Under the pieces are notes generated by a model. The model ran no database searches. It saw only the letters and a list, made by a program, of their open reading frames with translations, and was not told the origin of the DNA. From Aquincola tertiaricarbonis (GTDB lineage Bacteria; Pseudomonadota; Gammaproteobacteria; Burkholderiales; Burkholderiaceae_C), in NCBI RefSeq assembly GCF_000969605.1, contig NZ_JZUE01000022.1:41990-105989 (forward strand): 64,000 bases of DNA. The letters run 5' to 3'. Below are positions 17,732 through 31,032 of this stretch, piece after piece (positions within the stretch are counted from its first letter, which is position 1; each line of letters opens with the position of its first letter). The translations under genes were made by a program, and so were the position numbers.

Positions 17732-19225
17732 TTATCCCGGCGCCTTGTCCCCCGAACTCGCATTGTTCGCCGCCGCCTGGTCGCTGCCCACGCCGCCCAG
17801 GTCGCCCAGGCCGTAGCGGCGCAGCTTCACGTACAGGCTCTGGCGCGACAGGCCCAGCATCTCGGCGGCGGAGGCGCGGTTGTCGCGCGTGAGCTCCAGC
17901 GCGGCTTCGATGCACAGCTTCTCGATCAGGTCCACCGTCTCGCCCACGATGTCCTTCAGCGGCACGCGGCCCACCAGCTCGGCCAGCTGGCCGGCCGAGC
18001 GCGGCAGCTCGCGGTGCGTACGGGCTTCAGGCGCCAGGCGCCGGCCCACGTCGCGGATGGTGAAGCCCAGGCAGGGCGGCTCGCCCTGCGGCACCGAGAC
18101 GGCCGAGATCTCCACCTGCGTGGTGGCCCCGTAGGCACCGCGCAGGGTGGTGGGAAACAGCCGCACCACGCCGTGCTGCCGCAGCGAGCCCAGCAGCACG
18201 TTCAGGTCGACGCCGGTGCGGCCCATCCAGCGGTCCAGCGACTGGCCCTGCAGCCGCTCGCCGGCAGGCAGCTGCACCATCTCGGCAAAGGCGGTGTTGG
18301 CGGTGAGCACCCGGCCCTGAGGATCGGTCACCACGAAGGCGTCGGGCACGCTGTCCACCGCGCGCAGCAGCGCGGCCTCGGCCGGCGCGGCCACCGGGGC
18401 GGCGCCCTCGGCGGCGGTGGGCAGCAGCCGCACCAGCACCAGCGAGGCACCGTCCTGGCGGAACAGCGTGGCCGACATCTGCAGCGCCGGCCCGCCCTCG
18501 GCGGCCTGCACGCGGATCTCGTCGCCGCGGCCGGTGGCCCGCACGCTGGCGAACAGGTCCGCCGCGGCCTGGCGGCTGGCCGGGGCCAGCGCATCGGCAA
18601 ACGGGCGGCCGCCGATGCGGCGCGGGCCATCGCCCAGCAGCCGCGCGGCTGCCGGATTGATCTCCACCACCGCATGGCTGCTGCCGTCCAGCACCACCAC
18701 CGGCTCGGAGATCGTCTCGAACAGCAGCCGGTAGCGGGCCTCGGCCTGCCGCAGGCGCAGGTAGTCGCGCTCCATGGCCTGCTGCGCATCCACCAGCCGC
18801 TGCTGCAGGGTGCTGACGGTGCGCAGGTCGCGGCCCACGGCCACCACCCGGCCCTGGTCGCCGAACTGCACCGCCGAATACATCACCGGAACGCCGGCCG
18901 TGCCCGCCGCCGGGTGGTTCACCTGGCGCCACGGGGTGTGGCCGCTGCGCATGCTGGCCGCATCGCGCAGCATGGCCAGCACCTTGGGCCGGCTTTCCAC
19001 CGTCACGGTCTCCAGCCAGTGGCGGCCCACCCATTCAGCGCTGCCTTCGTACACCAGCTCGTCATTGCCGATGGACACGTCGCGGATGACGCCCTGGCCG
19101 TCGATCACCAGCGCCACGTCCGCCGCGGCGGAGATCAGCGCGGCGGTGGAACGTGCGTCGATGTCCGCCAGCAACTGCTCGGGAGCGTCGAAAGGGGTCA
19201 CGTTCGGCACGCCTGCGAGGTTCAT
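17732..19225 (-). CDS. ppsR: Transcriptional regulator PpsR/CrtJ
   Basis: Master redox-responsive regulator of photosynthesis genes, binding TGT-N12-ACA. The 497-residue protein has an N-terminal PAS-like domain, two further PAS domains (about 165-270 and 290-410) and a C-terminal Fis-type HTH. Its recognition segment is ASAAEMLGLSRQSLYVKLRR. The redox cysteine just before the HTH is Cys438 in KLCIEAAL, equivalent to CrtJ Cys420. In Rubrivivax, PpsR is reported to act as both activator and repressor. It lies 49 bases after aerR on the same strand. Candidate targets in this window are the boxes at crtI, bchG, bchF and bchH. Confidence 0.97.
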   Translation of the reverse strand: MNLAGVPNVTPFDAPEQLLADIDARSTAALISAAADVALVIDGQGVIRDVSIGNDELVYEGSAEWVGRHWLETVTVESRPKVLAMLRDAASMRSGHTPWRQVNHPAAGTAGVPVMYSAVQFGDQGRVVAVGRDLRTVSTLQQRLVDAQQAMERDYLRLRQAEARYRLLFETISEPVVVLDGSSHAVVEINPAAARLLGDGPRRIGGRPFADALAPASRQAAADLFASVRATGRGDEIRVQAAEGGPALQMSATLFRQDGASLVLVRLLPTAAEGAAPVAAPAEAALLRAVDSVPDAFVVTDPQGRVLTANTAFAEMVQLPAGERLQGQSLDRWMGRTGVDLNVLLGSLRQHGVVRLFPTTLRGAYGATTQVEISAVSVPQGEPPCLGFTIRDVGRRLAPEARTHRELPRSAGQLAELVGRVPLKDIVGETVDLIEKLCIEAALELTRDNRASAAEMLGLSRQSLYVKLRRYGLGDLGGVGSDQAAANNASSGDKAPG

Positions 19226-19274
19226 GAGGCCTTGTTCGATCGGCGCTGGAAGGCGCGCGGGTGGGTGGATGGAT

Positions 19275-20180
19275 TCAGGGGACGGCCGCCGCGCGGGCGG
19301 CCATCAGACGTTCGGCTTCGGCGACGGCGGCGCGGGCATCGGACGCCATGGCGTCAGCGCCCACCTTCACCGCGAAGTCGTCCAGCAGGTTGACAACCGG
19401 TCCACCCACCATCACGACCACCGCCGGATTCAAGGACGCCCGGCGCAGCGCGAGGATAGCCGATGCGACGCCGTCGGCATGGCACTCGCTGCCGACCGAC
19501 AGGCCAATGATGTCGTACCAGCCACTGGACAGTGCCTGTGTCAGCTCCGGCAGACCCGCACCCGGATCGGCCCACACGTCCCAGCCGGCCCGGCGGAAGA
19601 ACTCCACCACCATCAGCAGGCCGAAGTTGTGCTGCGAACCCGGTGCCGGCGCCAGCAGGGCGCGCCAGGAACTGCGCCGCCGCGGCTCGGTGCGCTGGAA
19701 GGCGCTGCTGTATTCATTGACCAGCTGCTGCAGCCGCCACAGGCCCACCGTCACCTCGGTGAAGTCGCACAGGTCGGCCTCCCACAGCGCACCCAGGCGC
19801 TGCGCGGTGGGCGCCAGCAGGTCCAGGTACAGGGCCTCGATCTCGATGCCCTCGGCACGGCGTGCGCGCATGTACTCGGCAGCGGAGCCGGGCCGGCGGC
19901 CCAGCACGATGTCGGTCAGCGTGGCCACCTCGGCGGGCCCGGTGTGCGGCAGCGGCCGGCTCTCGTGGGAGGCACCGCTGTCGTGGTGGCAATGCGCCAG
20001 CAGCAGGCGCGGAATGATCTGCGTCTCGATCGTGCGCAGCAGCGAGGCGGCGCGGTCCATCGGGCTCAGGGTGTCGGGGGCCGGCTGCTCGGCCGCACCC
20101 CATGGCAGCGCCGAGCTCACGCCCTCCTGGGCGGCCGCGGGCGGCGCACCGAACAGGTTCCTTGTATACGTCTGCACCAC
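19275..20180 (-). CDS. aerR: AerR/PpaA, B12-binding antirepressor
   Basis: A 301-residue cobalamin-binding regulator that antagonises PpsR/CrtJ. It has a helical N-terminal cap (AEYMRARRAEGIEIEALYLDLLAPTAQRLG) and a Rossmann-type B12 domain starting at APGSQHNFGLLMVVEFFRRAGW. The histidine and glycine of the DxHxxG motif are kept as SQHNFG. A glycine-rich loop (VVVMVGGPVVNLLDD) follows. The GTG at 20180 was chosen because GAGGAG sits 6 bases upstream; an in-frame TTG 111 bases further out has no ribosome site. It is the first gene of an aerR-ppsR operon, divergent from bchF. Confidence 0.93.
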   Translation of the reverse strand: MVQTYTRNLFGAPPAAAQEGVSSALPWGAAEQPAPDTLSPMDRAASLLRTIETQIIPRLLLAHCHHDSGASHESRPLPHTGPAEVATLTDIVLGRRPGSAAEYMRARRAEGIEIEALYLDLLAPTAQRLGALWEADLCDFTEVTVGLWRLQQLVNEYSSAFQRTEPRRRSSWRALLAPAPGSQHNFGLLMVVEFFRRAGWDVWADPGAGLPELTQALSSGWYDIIGLSVGSECHADGVASAILALRRASLNPAVVVMVGGPVVNLLDDFAVKVGADAMASDARAAVAEAERLMAARAAAVP

Positions 20181-20376
20181 GTGTCTCCTCGTGGGTCGAG
20201 CGCGTCGGGTCTCGGAAGGAAGCAGCTGCTTCTGAGGTGGACCTGTTGGTGCCCGGTGGTTGACTGTCTTGTGTGTCGTGTTGGTAAGCAAGAGCAGGGT
20301 CCGCGCGAACTGTCAGCGGGAACGCCCATTGCCGTCAAGCATTTCTCAATTTGTATCCCCATGGCTGGCAGCGTAG

Positions 20377-20433
20377 TGTCAGACCCGTAGAACGTCAATC
20401 TGGATTGACACTCGGCAGGCGGCGCCCTAGTCT
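20377..20433 (+). promoter_or_regulatory. bchF promoter with PpsR/CrtJ box(es)
   Basis: A near-perfect palindrome CGTcaatctggattgACA (20393-20410; the first T of TGT is C) overlaps a perfect -35 TTGACA (20405-20410). A 17-base spacer leads to the -10 TAGTCT (20428-20433), and bchF ATG follows at 20441. A second, weaker TGT-N12-ACG half-match (20377-20394) overlaps its left edge. The 260-base gap to aerR holds no gene and no convincing aerR promoter that I can see. Confidence 0.75.
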
Positions 20434-20440
20434 TCGCCGC

Positions 20441-22242
<1,802 letters not shown>

Positions 22243-22261
22243 ACGCATCCCGGGCCGCACC

Positions 22262-24732
<2,471 letters not shown>

Positions 24733-24746
24733 GAGCGCCTCTGACC

Positions 24747-25442
24747 ATGAGCACCGACACCTACACCCAGCGCCGCGGCCGCATCGAGCACTACTTCGAC
24801 CGCACCGCGGCCGAGGCCTGGGCGCGCCTGACCTCCGACGCCCCGGTGGGCCGCATCCGCGCGACGGTGCGCGCCGGCCGCGACCGCATGCGCGCGCTGT
24901 TGCTGGATTGGCTGCCCGGCGACCTGCACGGGCTGCGACTGCTGGACGCCGGCTGCGGCACCGGCGCGCTGGCCATGGCCGCGGCCGAGCGCGGCGCCGA
25001 CGTGACGGCCATCGACCTCTCGCCCACGCTGGTGGCGCTGGCGCAGGAGCGCGTGCCGGCCGCGCTGCACGGCCGCATCCACTTCCGCTCGGGCGACATG
25101 CTCAGCCCTTCGCTGGGCCGCTTCGACCATGTGGTGCTGATGGACTCGCTGATCCACTACACCGCGCCGCAGGCGGTGGAAGCGCTGCAGCGGCTGGCGC
25201 CGCGCGTGCGCGGCTCGATGCTGTTCACCTATGCGCCCAGCAGCCCGGCGCTGGCCGCGATGCATGCGCTGGGCCGCCTCTTCCCGCGCGGCGACCGGGC
25301 CCCGGCCATCGAGCCGGTGCGCGGCGAGAAGCTGCATCGGTTGCTCAGGCAAGTGCCGGCACTGCAAGGTTGGCAGACCGACCGCACCCAGCGCATCGCC
25401 AGCGGCTTCTACACCTCGCAGGCGCTGGAGCTGCGGCGATGA
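24747..25442 (+). CDS. bchM: Mg-protoporphyrin IX methyltransferase BchM
   Basis: SAM-dependent methyltransferase making Mg-protoporphyrin IX monomethyl ester, the substrate of AcsF encoded in the same operon. Length 231 residues. The SAM-binding motif I is LLDAGCGTGALAMAAAERGA; YFDRTAAEAW near the start and YTSQALELRR at the end are typical. The start at 24747 lies 14 bases after the bchL stop, and its stop overlaps lhaA (ATGA). Confidence 0.96.
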   Translation: MSTDTYTQRRGRIEHYFDRTAAEAWARLTSDAPVGRIRATVRAGRDRMRALLLDWLPGDLHGLRLLDAGCGTGALAMAAAERGADVTAIDLSPTLVALAQERVPAALHGRIHFRSGDMLSPSLGRFDHVVLMDSLIHYTAPQAVEALQRLAPRVRGSMLFTYAPSSPALAAMHALGRLFPRGDRAPAIEPVRGEKLHRLLRQVPALQGWQTDRTQRIASGFYTSQALELRR

Positions 25443-26866
25443 AGAGGATCGCGAATGCGTGGCTGCACGTCAGCCCGCGCTTCCTGCCCTTCGCGGACGC
25501 GGCTTCGCCCGACCTGCCGCTGCGGCGGCTGCTGCGCCTGGCGCTGTTCCAGGTGTCGGTGGGCATGGCCAGCGCGCTGATGGTGGGCACGCTCAACCGC
25601 GTGATGATCGTGGAACTGCAGGTGGCGGCCTGGCTGGTGTCCAGCATGGTGGCGCTGCCGCTGCTGCTGGCGCCGTGGCGCGCGCTGGTGGGCTTCAAGT
25701 CCGACACGCACTGGAGCGCGCTCGGCTGGCGCCGCGTGCCCTACCTGTGGTTCGGCTCGCTGATGCAGTTCGGCGGCCTGGCCATCATGCCCTTCGCGCT
25801 GCTGGTGCTGTCGTCCGACGCGGCCGACCTGCACGGCCCGGCCTGGGTGGGCACCGCCGCCGCCGCGCTGGCCTTCGTGCTGGTGGGCGCCGGCCTGCAG
25901 ACCACGCAGACCGCCGGCCTGGCCCTGGCCACCGACCTGGCGCCCGAGGCCACCCGCCCGCGCGTGGTGGCGCTGATGTACGTGATGCTGCTGGTGGGCA
26001 TGCTGGTGGGCAGCCTGGCCTTCGGCGCGCTGCTGCGCGACTTCAGCCATGTGCGGCTGGTGCAGGTGGTGCAGGGCGCGGCGCTGATGACCATGCTGCT
26101 CAACATCGTCGCGCTGTGGAAGCAGGAGCCGCGTGGCGCACGGCGGCCCGCGCCAGCCGCACCGCCCTCGTTCCGCCAGGCCTGGCGTTCCTTCGCCGGC
26201 CAGCCGGCGGTGCGCCGCTTCCTGGTGGCGGTGGGCCTGGGCACCGCGGCCTTCAACATGCAGGACATCGTGCTGGAGCCTTACGGCGGCGCGGTGATGC
26301 ACCTCGGCGTGGGCGCCACCAGCCTGCTCACCGCGGTGCTGGCCACGGGCGCGCTGCTGGCCTTCGGGCTGGCGGCTCGCTGGCTGCAGCGCGGCGCCGA
26401 TGCCTACCGGCTGGCCGCCATGGGCGCGCTGGCCGGCGTGGTGGCCTTTGCCGCGGTGATCTTCGCCGCGCCGCTCGAATCGCCGCTGCTGTTCCGCGCC
26501 GGCGTGCTGCTGATCGGCTTCGGCGGCGGCCTGTTCGGCGTGGGCACGCTCATCGCGGCGATGGCGCTCTCGGCCGGCCACAACGGCCTGGCGCTGGGCG
26601 CCTGGGGCGCGGTGCAGGCCACCGCCGGCGGCCTGGCCATCGGCCTGGGCGGGGCGCTGCGCGACGGCATCTCGGCCCTGGCTGCGCAGGGTGCGCTGGG
26701 TCCCGCGCTCACCGGGCCGGCCATCGGCTACAGCTTCGTCTACCACCTCGAGATCGCCTTGCTGTTCGCCACGCTGGCGGCCATCGGGCCGCTGGTCAAG
26801 GCCGTGCGCCCGGGCCCGCCCGCGGCCGCGCCGCGTCCCTTCGGCCTGGCCGAGTTCCCGGGCTGA
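25439..26866 (+). CDS. lhaA: LhaA, PucC-family light-harvesting 1 assembly factor
   Basis: A 475-residue, 12-helix membrane protein of the PucC family, located upstream of puhA as LhaA is in other purple bacteria. LhaA assists assembly of the LH1 core antenna. Motifs are VGTLNRVMIVELQVAAWLV, RRVPYLWFGSLMQFGG and FNMQDIVLEPYGG, plus GTLIAAMALSAGHNGLALGAWGA near the C-terminus. Coupled to bchM by a 4-base overlap; puhA follows after 29 bases with its own ribosome site. Confidence 0.95.
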   Translation: MKRIANAWLHVSPRFLPFADAASPDLPLRRLLRLALFQVSVGMASALMVGTLNRVMIVELQVAAWLVSSMVALPLLLAPWRALVGFKSDTHWSALGWRRVPYLWFGSLMQFGGLAIMPFALLVLSSDAADLHGPAWVGTAAAALAFVLVGAGLQTTQTAGLALATDLAPEATRPRVVALMYVMLLVGMLVGSLAFGALLRDFSHVRLVQVVQGAALMTMLLNIVALWKQEPRGARRPAPAAPPSFRQAWRSFAGQPAVRRFLVAVGLGTAAFNMQDIVLEPYGGAVMHLGVGATSLLTAVLATGALLAFGLAARWLQRGADAYRLAAMGALAGVVAFAAVIFAAPLESPLLFRAGVLLIGFGGGLFGVGTLIAAMALSAGHNGLALGAWGAVQATAGGLAIGLGGALRDGISALAAQGALGPALTGPAIGYSFVYHLEIALLFATLAAIGPLVKAVRPGPPAAAPRPFGLAEFPG

Positions 26867-26895
26867 CGCTTTCCTCTTCACGCAGGAGACACCTC

Positions 26896-27663
26896 ATGCA
26901 AACCGGCGCCATCACGCAGTACATCGACGTGGCCCAGCTCACGCTCTACGGCTTCTGGATCTTCTTCGCGGGCCTCGTCTACTACCTGCACCAGGAGAAC
27001 AAGCGCGAGGGTTATCCGCTGGAGTCCGACCGCTCCGGCGGCCGCATCGACGTGCAGGGCTACCCGCCCATTCCCCGCCCCAAGACCTACCACCTGCGCG
27101 ACGGCCGCACGGTGACGGTGCCCACCCGCGCGCTGCCGGTGGCGCCCGAGCGGGCCCGGCTGACCGGCCGCTTCCTGGGCGCGCCCATCGAGCCCGAAGG
27201 CGACCCGATGACCGCGGGCGTCGGCCCCGGCGCCTGGGCCGAGCGGCCCGACATCGTCGACACCACCGCCGACCTGCAGCCCCGCCTGCTGCCGCTGCGC
27301 GCGCTGCCCGCCCTGACCATCGACCCGCAGGACCCCGACCCGCGCGGCCTGCCGGTGATCGGCGCCGACGGCGCGGTGGGCGGCGAGGTGCTGGACCTGT
27401 GGGTGGACCAGGCCGAGATGCTGTTCCGCTACCTGGAGCTGCAGGTGCCGGGTGCTGCCAGCTCCGTGCTGCTGCCGATGAACTTCGCCCGCGTGAAGGC
27501 CAACCGGGTGGAGGTGCGCTCCATCCTGGGCGCGCAGTTCGCGGGGGTGCCGCTGCTGCGCCATCCCGACCGCATCACCATGCTGGAAGAGGAGAAGGTG
27601 ATGGCCTATTACGGCGCCGGCACCTTGTACGCCACGCCGCGCCGTGCGGAGCCGCTGCTGTGA
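26896..27663 (+). CDS. puhA: Photosynthetic reaction centre H subunit
   Basis: Subunit H of the type II reaction centre. A single N-terminal helix (LTLYGFWIFFAGLVYYLHQEN) anchors a cytoplasmic PRC-barrel domain that shields the quinone sites. Length 255 residues. Typical blocks are REGYPLESDR, LPMNFARVKANRVEVRSI and YYGAGTLYATP. AGGAG lies at good distance before the ATG, unlike the leader-poor first genes of the PpsR units. The stop overlaps the GTG of puhB. Confidence 0.98.
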   Translation: MQTGAITQYIDVAQLTLYGFWIFFAGLVYYLHQENKREGYPLESDRSGGRIDVQGYPPIPRPKTYHLRDGRTVTVPTRALPVAPERARLTGRFLGAPIEPEGDPMTAGVGPGAWAERPDIVDTTADLQPRLLPLRALPALTIDPQDPDPRGLPVIGADGAVGGEVLDLWVDQAEMLFRYLELQVPGAASSVLLPMNFARVKANRVEVRSILGAQFAGVPLLRHPDRITMLEEEKVMAYYGAGTLYATPRRAEPLL

Positions 27664-28415
27664 CCACGCTGCGTGCCCGCGTGGCGGCACCCACCGCACC
27701 GGCCCCGCGCCGCGCGGCGGGCGCGCTGCCCGCCACGCTGCAGCCCGCCGCCGAACATGAGTTCGAGGCCGCGCCCGGCCTGCCCGAGCCGCTGCCCGCC
27801 GACGAACGGCTGCTGTGGCAGGGCAGCCCGCACTGGCCCACGCTGGCCCGCGAGGCCTTCCACCTGCGCAAGACCGGCCTGTACTTCGGCCTGCTGCTGG
27901 CCTGGCGCCTGGCCGAGCTGCTGGCCGCGGCCACGCCGACGCTGTCACTGCTGAAGCTGATGGCGCCACCGGTGCTGCTGGCCGGCCTGGGCCTGGGCGT
28001 GGTGGCGTTGATGGCCTGGCTGAGCGCGCGCAGCACCGTCTACACCCTCACCAGCCGGCGGGTGGTGATGCGCGTGGGCATCGTGCTCACCGTCACCTTC
28101 AACCTGCCGCATGCCCGCATCGCGGCCGCCGGCCTGCGCCGCGGCCGCCGCGGCCACGGCGACATCGCGCTGCAGCTGGCCGGCACCGACCGCATCGCCT
28201 GGCTGCACCTGTGGCCGCATGTGCGGCCGTGGCAGCTGCGCCGCGCGCAGCCGATGCTGCGGGCGCTGCCGCGGGTGGCCGAGGTGGCTGCGCTGCTGGT
28301 GCAGGCGCAGCAGGCGCTGGCCGTCGACGCCCCGGCCCAGCCGAAACCACGGCCGACGCTGCCGGAGCAGGCCGCACCCGCGGCGCAGCCGGGCGCATTC
28401 GGGCAACTTGTCTAG
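27660..28415 (+). CDS. puhB: PuhB, photosynthetic complex assembly protein
   Basis: A membrane protein of 251 residues needed for reaction-centre assembly. It has a PH-like (bPH2) region: LPADERLLWQGSP, then three hydrophobic segments and STVYTLTSRRVVMRVGI. The GTG start at 27660 overlaps the puhA stop as GTGA. The C-terminal 35 residues are Pro/Ala-rich and variable. Confidence 0.93.
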   Translation: MTTLRARVAAPTAPAPRRAAGALPATLQPAAEHEFEAAPGLPEPLPADERLLWQGSPHWPTLAREAFHLRKTGLYFGLLLAWRLAELLAAATPTLSLLKLMAPPVLLAGLGLGVVALMAWLSARSTVYTLTSRRVVMRVGIVLTVTFNLPHARIAAAGLRRGRRGHGDIALQLAGTDRIAWLHLWPHVRPWQLRRAQPMLRALPRVAEVAALLVQAQQALAVDAPAQPKPRPTLPEQAAPAAQPGAFGQLV

Positions 28416-28424
28416 GCAACTGCG

Positions 28425-28892
28425 ATGAGCCTGCCCGCCGGCCCGCACCATGAAGCCACGCCGCGGCTGCCGCTGGCCGCGCTCGGCGTGCTGGTGCTGG
28501 TCACGCTGATCGGCGTGGCCGCGGTGCGCCTGACCGGCATGGGCGGCAGCGCCGACCTGCCCGCACCCGCGCTGCAGGCGCGCAGCCTGCATTTCGACGA
28601 CCTGCCCGGCGGCGGCATCGCCGTGCGGGATGCCGACACCGGCCAGCTGATCGACACCGTGGCGCCCGGCACCAACGGCTTCCTGCGCAGCGCGGTGCGC
28701 GGCCTGGTGCGCGACCGCAAGCGCCAGCAGATCGGCCCGCAGCCGCCCTTCCGGCTGGTGGCCCGCAACGACGGCCGGCTGACGCTGGAAGACCCCAGCA
28801 CCGGCCGTCGCATCGACCTCGAAGCCTTCGGGCCAACCAACGCCGGCGTGTTCGTGCGCCTGCTGCCGGCCCCGCCCCGCACGACGCCCTGA
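28425..28892 (+). CDS. puhC: PuhC, photosynthetic complex assembly protein
   Basis: A 155-residue protein with one N-terminal transmembrane helix ([20 protein letters not shown]) and a periplasmic domain containing [19 protein letters not shown] and [15 protein letters not shown], characteristic of PuhC. It supports reaction-centre/LH1 assembly. It follows puhB by 9 bases and precedes acsF by 17. Confidence 0.94.
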   Translation: MSLPAGPHHEATPRLPLAALGVLVLVTLIGVAAVRLTGMGGSADLPAPALQARSLHFDDLPGGGIAVRDADTGQLIDTVAPGTNGFLRSAVRGLVRDRKRQQIGPQPPFRLVARNDGRLTLEDPSTGRRIDLEAFGPTNAGVFVRLLPAPPRTTP

Positions 28893-28909
28893 GCGCAGGA
28901 GAACCGACC

Positions 28910-29983
28910 ATGATGGACACCGCCCTCCACAGCCCCGAGCAGGCCATCGAGCGCGCCCGCGCCTCCAGCATGCTGAGCCCGCGCTTCTACACCACCGACT
29001 TCGCGGCGATGGACAAGCTGGACGTGAGCCCGCTGCGCGCCGAGTGGGACGCGATGCTGGCGGAGTACGAAGGCGACAACAACCACGACCATTTCCAGCG
29101 CAATGCGCAGTTCATCGAGGAGGTGGCCGCCCTCACGCCCACCTGGACGCCGGAGCTGCGCGCCGAGTTCCTCGACTTCCTGGTGTCCTCGCTCACCTCG
29201 GAGTTCTCCGGCTGCGTGCTCTACAACGAGATTTTCAAGCGCAGCACCAACCCCGACATCAAGCAGCTGATGCGCTACATGGCGCGCGACGAATCGCGGC
29301 ATGCGGGCTTCATCAACTCGGCACTGAAGGACTACGGCCTGGGCGTGGACCTGGGCAGCCTGAAGCGCACCAAGGCCTACACCTACTTCAAGCCCAAGTA
29401 CATCTTCTACGCCACCTACCTGTCGGAGAAGATCGGCTACGCGCGCTACATCACCATCTACCGCCAGCTCGAGCGGCACCCGGAGCTGCGCTTCCATCCG
29501 ATCTTTCGCTGGTTCGAGCGCTGGTGCAACGACGAATTCCGGCATGGCGAATCCTTCGCGCTGCTGCTGCGCGCCCACCCGCACCTGCTGCGCGGCGGCA
29601 ACCTGCTGTGGGTGCGCTTCTTCCTGCTGGCGGTGTACGCCACGATGTACGTGCGCGACCACGCGCGGCCCGCGCTCAAGCAGGCGATGGGGCTGGACCC
29701 GACGGCCTATGACCTCACCGTCTTCCGCATCACCACCGAGATCAGCAAGCAGGTGTTCCCGATCTCGCTGGACGTGGAGCGCCCGGCCTTCCTGCGCGGG
29801 CTGGACCGGCTGTGCGCGCTGCAGGCCCGGATGGACGCGGCCAAGGCCCGCGGCGGGCTGGTGGGCAAGCTGCAGCAGGCGGGCTGCGCGGCGCAGGCGG
29901 CATTCACCTTCGCGCGGCTGTACCTGCAGCCGGTCCAGCGCCATGCGCTGCCGGCGCAGGTGCGCGTGGCGCCGGCCTGGTAA
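28910..29983 (+). CDS. acsF: Aerobic Mg-protoporphyrin IX monomethyl ester cyclase AcsF
   Basis: Oxygen-dependent diiron enzyme forming ring E; the family was first defined in Rubrivivax gelatinosus. The 357-residue protein carries the diiron ligands in [17 protein letters not shown] and CNDEFRHGE. Presence of the aerobic cyclase implies pigment synthesis under low oxygen as well as anoxia; the anaerobic BchE is not in this window. A GCAGGAG ribosome site precedes the ATG pair at 28910/28913. Confidence 0.98.
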   Translation: MMDTALHSPEQAIERARASSMLSPRFYTTDFAAMDKLDVSPLRAEWDAMLAEYEGDNNHDHFQRNAQFIEEVAALTPTWTPELRAEFLDFLVSSLTSEFSGCVLYNEIFKRSTNPDIKQLMRYMARDESRHAGFINSALKDYGLGVDLGSLKRTKAYTYFKPKYIFYATYLSEKIGYARYITIYRQLERHPELRFHPIFRWFERWCNDEFRHGESFALLLRAHPHLLRGGNLLWVRFFLLAVYATMYVRDHARPALKQAMGLDPTAYDLTVFRITTEISKQVFPISLDVERPAFLRGLDRLCALQARMDAAKARGGLVGKLQQAGCAAQAAFTFARLYLQPVQRHALPAQVRVAPAW

Positions 29984-30012
29984 CGCGCATTCGCAGCGCT
30001 GGGCAGCACACG

Positions 30013-30789
30013 ATGCGGCATGCCGGGCCCATCCTGTACACGTTGTTCGCGTGGTGGTTCAGCACGGGCGTGATCCTGTGGCTGGTGGGCCTGCCGCGCG
30101 CCAGCCACCGCTGGACCATGCTGTGGGCCACGGTGATGCTGGGCGTGGCCCTGTGCGGCGTGGCCGCCACCGCCGACGACACCCGCGTCACCGGCGCCTA
30201 CCTGGCCTTCACCTCCGCCTTGATGGTGTGGGCCTGGCAGGAGGTGGCCTTCCTGCTCGGCTACGTCACCGGCCCGCGGCGAACGCCCTGCCCGCCGACC
30301 GCCCGCCGATGGCGGCGCGCGGCCCGCGCCTTCGAGGTGGTGCTGTACCACGAGCTGGCGCTGCTGGTGCTGGGCGCCGCGGTGCTGGCCCTGAGCTGGG
30401 GCCAGCCCAACCAGACGGCGGCCTGGACCTTCGCGGCCCTGTGGTGCATGCGGCAGAGCACCAAGCTCAACGTCTTCCTGGGTGTGCGCAATCTCAACGA
30501 GAGCTTCCTGCCCGCGCACCTGGTCTACGTGCACAGCTACTTCCGCCAGCGGCCGATGAACCGGCTGTTCCCCGTCTCCGTGATCGCCGCCACCGCCGCC
30601 ACGCTGGCGGTGTGGCAGGCCGCGCTGCAGGGCGGCCATGGCCGCTTCGACGAGACGGCGCTGGTCTTTGCCGCCGCGCTGCTGACGCTGGGCGTGGTCG
30701 AGCACTGGTTCCTGGTGCTGCCGCTGCCGAGCGAGGGGTTGTGGCGCTGGGGGCTGCGGTCGCGGGAGGAACGCCAGGCAGCCCCATAG
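30013..30789 (+). CDS. puhE: PuhE, membrane protein of the puh operon
   Basis: A 258-residue membrane protein with about seven helices. The family signature is FSTGVILWLVGLPRASHRW near the start, then WAWQEVAFLLGYVTGPRR and STKLNVFLGVRNLNESFLP. PuhE homologues affect bacteriochlorophyll levels and complex assembly; mechanism unknown. Last gene of the bchF-puhE run. No hemA follows, and the next 243 bases lead to the bchH promoter. Confidence 0.95.
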   Translation: MRHAGPILYTLFAWWFSTGVILWLVGLPRASHRWTMLWATVMLGVALCGVAATADDTRVTGAYLAFTSALMVWAWQEVAFLLGYVTGPRRTPCPPTARRWRRAARAFEVVLYHELALLVLGAAVLALSWGQPNQTAAWTFAALWCMRQSTKLNVFLGVRNLNESFLPAHLVYVHSYFRQRPMNRLFPVSVIAATAATLAVWQAALQGGHGRFDETALVFAAALLTLGVVEHWFLVLPLPSEGLWRWGLRSREERQAAP

Positions 30790-30985
30790 CCGCTTGCGCC
30801 GGGACGGCGCTCGACCGGGAGCCTGAATGGGCTGCATCGGTGCCCTGGCGCAGCGCATTCCGCAACAACCTCGCCGGCTACCTGCGTCGCGGGGATGTTG
30901 AGCTTCGAGCAAGCCTGCGCATTGCAGGCCAAAGCGGAATCGTTGATGGACGCGCAGCCTGTCGGCTGATTCGTCACAGGCTAAG

Positions 30986-31026
30986 TGTCAGGTTGTATTG
31001 ACACTGCCCTATGTCAGGCCTAGATT
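30986..31026 (+). promoter_or_regulatory. bchH promoter with PpsR/CrtJ box
   Basis: PpsR palindrome TGTcaggttgtattgACA (30986-31003) ends in a perfect -35 TTGACA (30998-31003). A 17-base spacer leads to the -10 TAGATT (31021-31026), and the bchH ATG follows after 6 bases at 31033. The upstream 196 bases after puhE contain no gene I can support. Confidence 0.82.
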
Positions 31027-31032
31027 CAGGCC

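Noticed and set aside
17512..17763. Small open frame between bchG and ppsR (minus strand)
   Set aside because: Covers the PpsR box and promoter, Arg/Ser-rich without family resemblance, no ribosome site.
20181..20291. Longer AerR N-terminus starting at an upstream TTG
   Set aside because: No ribosome site at the TTG, while GAGGAG precedes the GTG at 20180; the extra 37 residues are not conserved-looking.
20377..20394. Second PpsR box next to bchF (TGT-N12-ACG)
   Set aside because: Mismatch in the last half-site and overlap with the better palindrome; kept only as a note in the promoter entry.
30537..30977. Open frame upstream of bchH on the minus strand
   Set aside because: Runs into puhE antisense; no domain and no conserved start.
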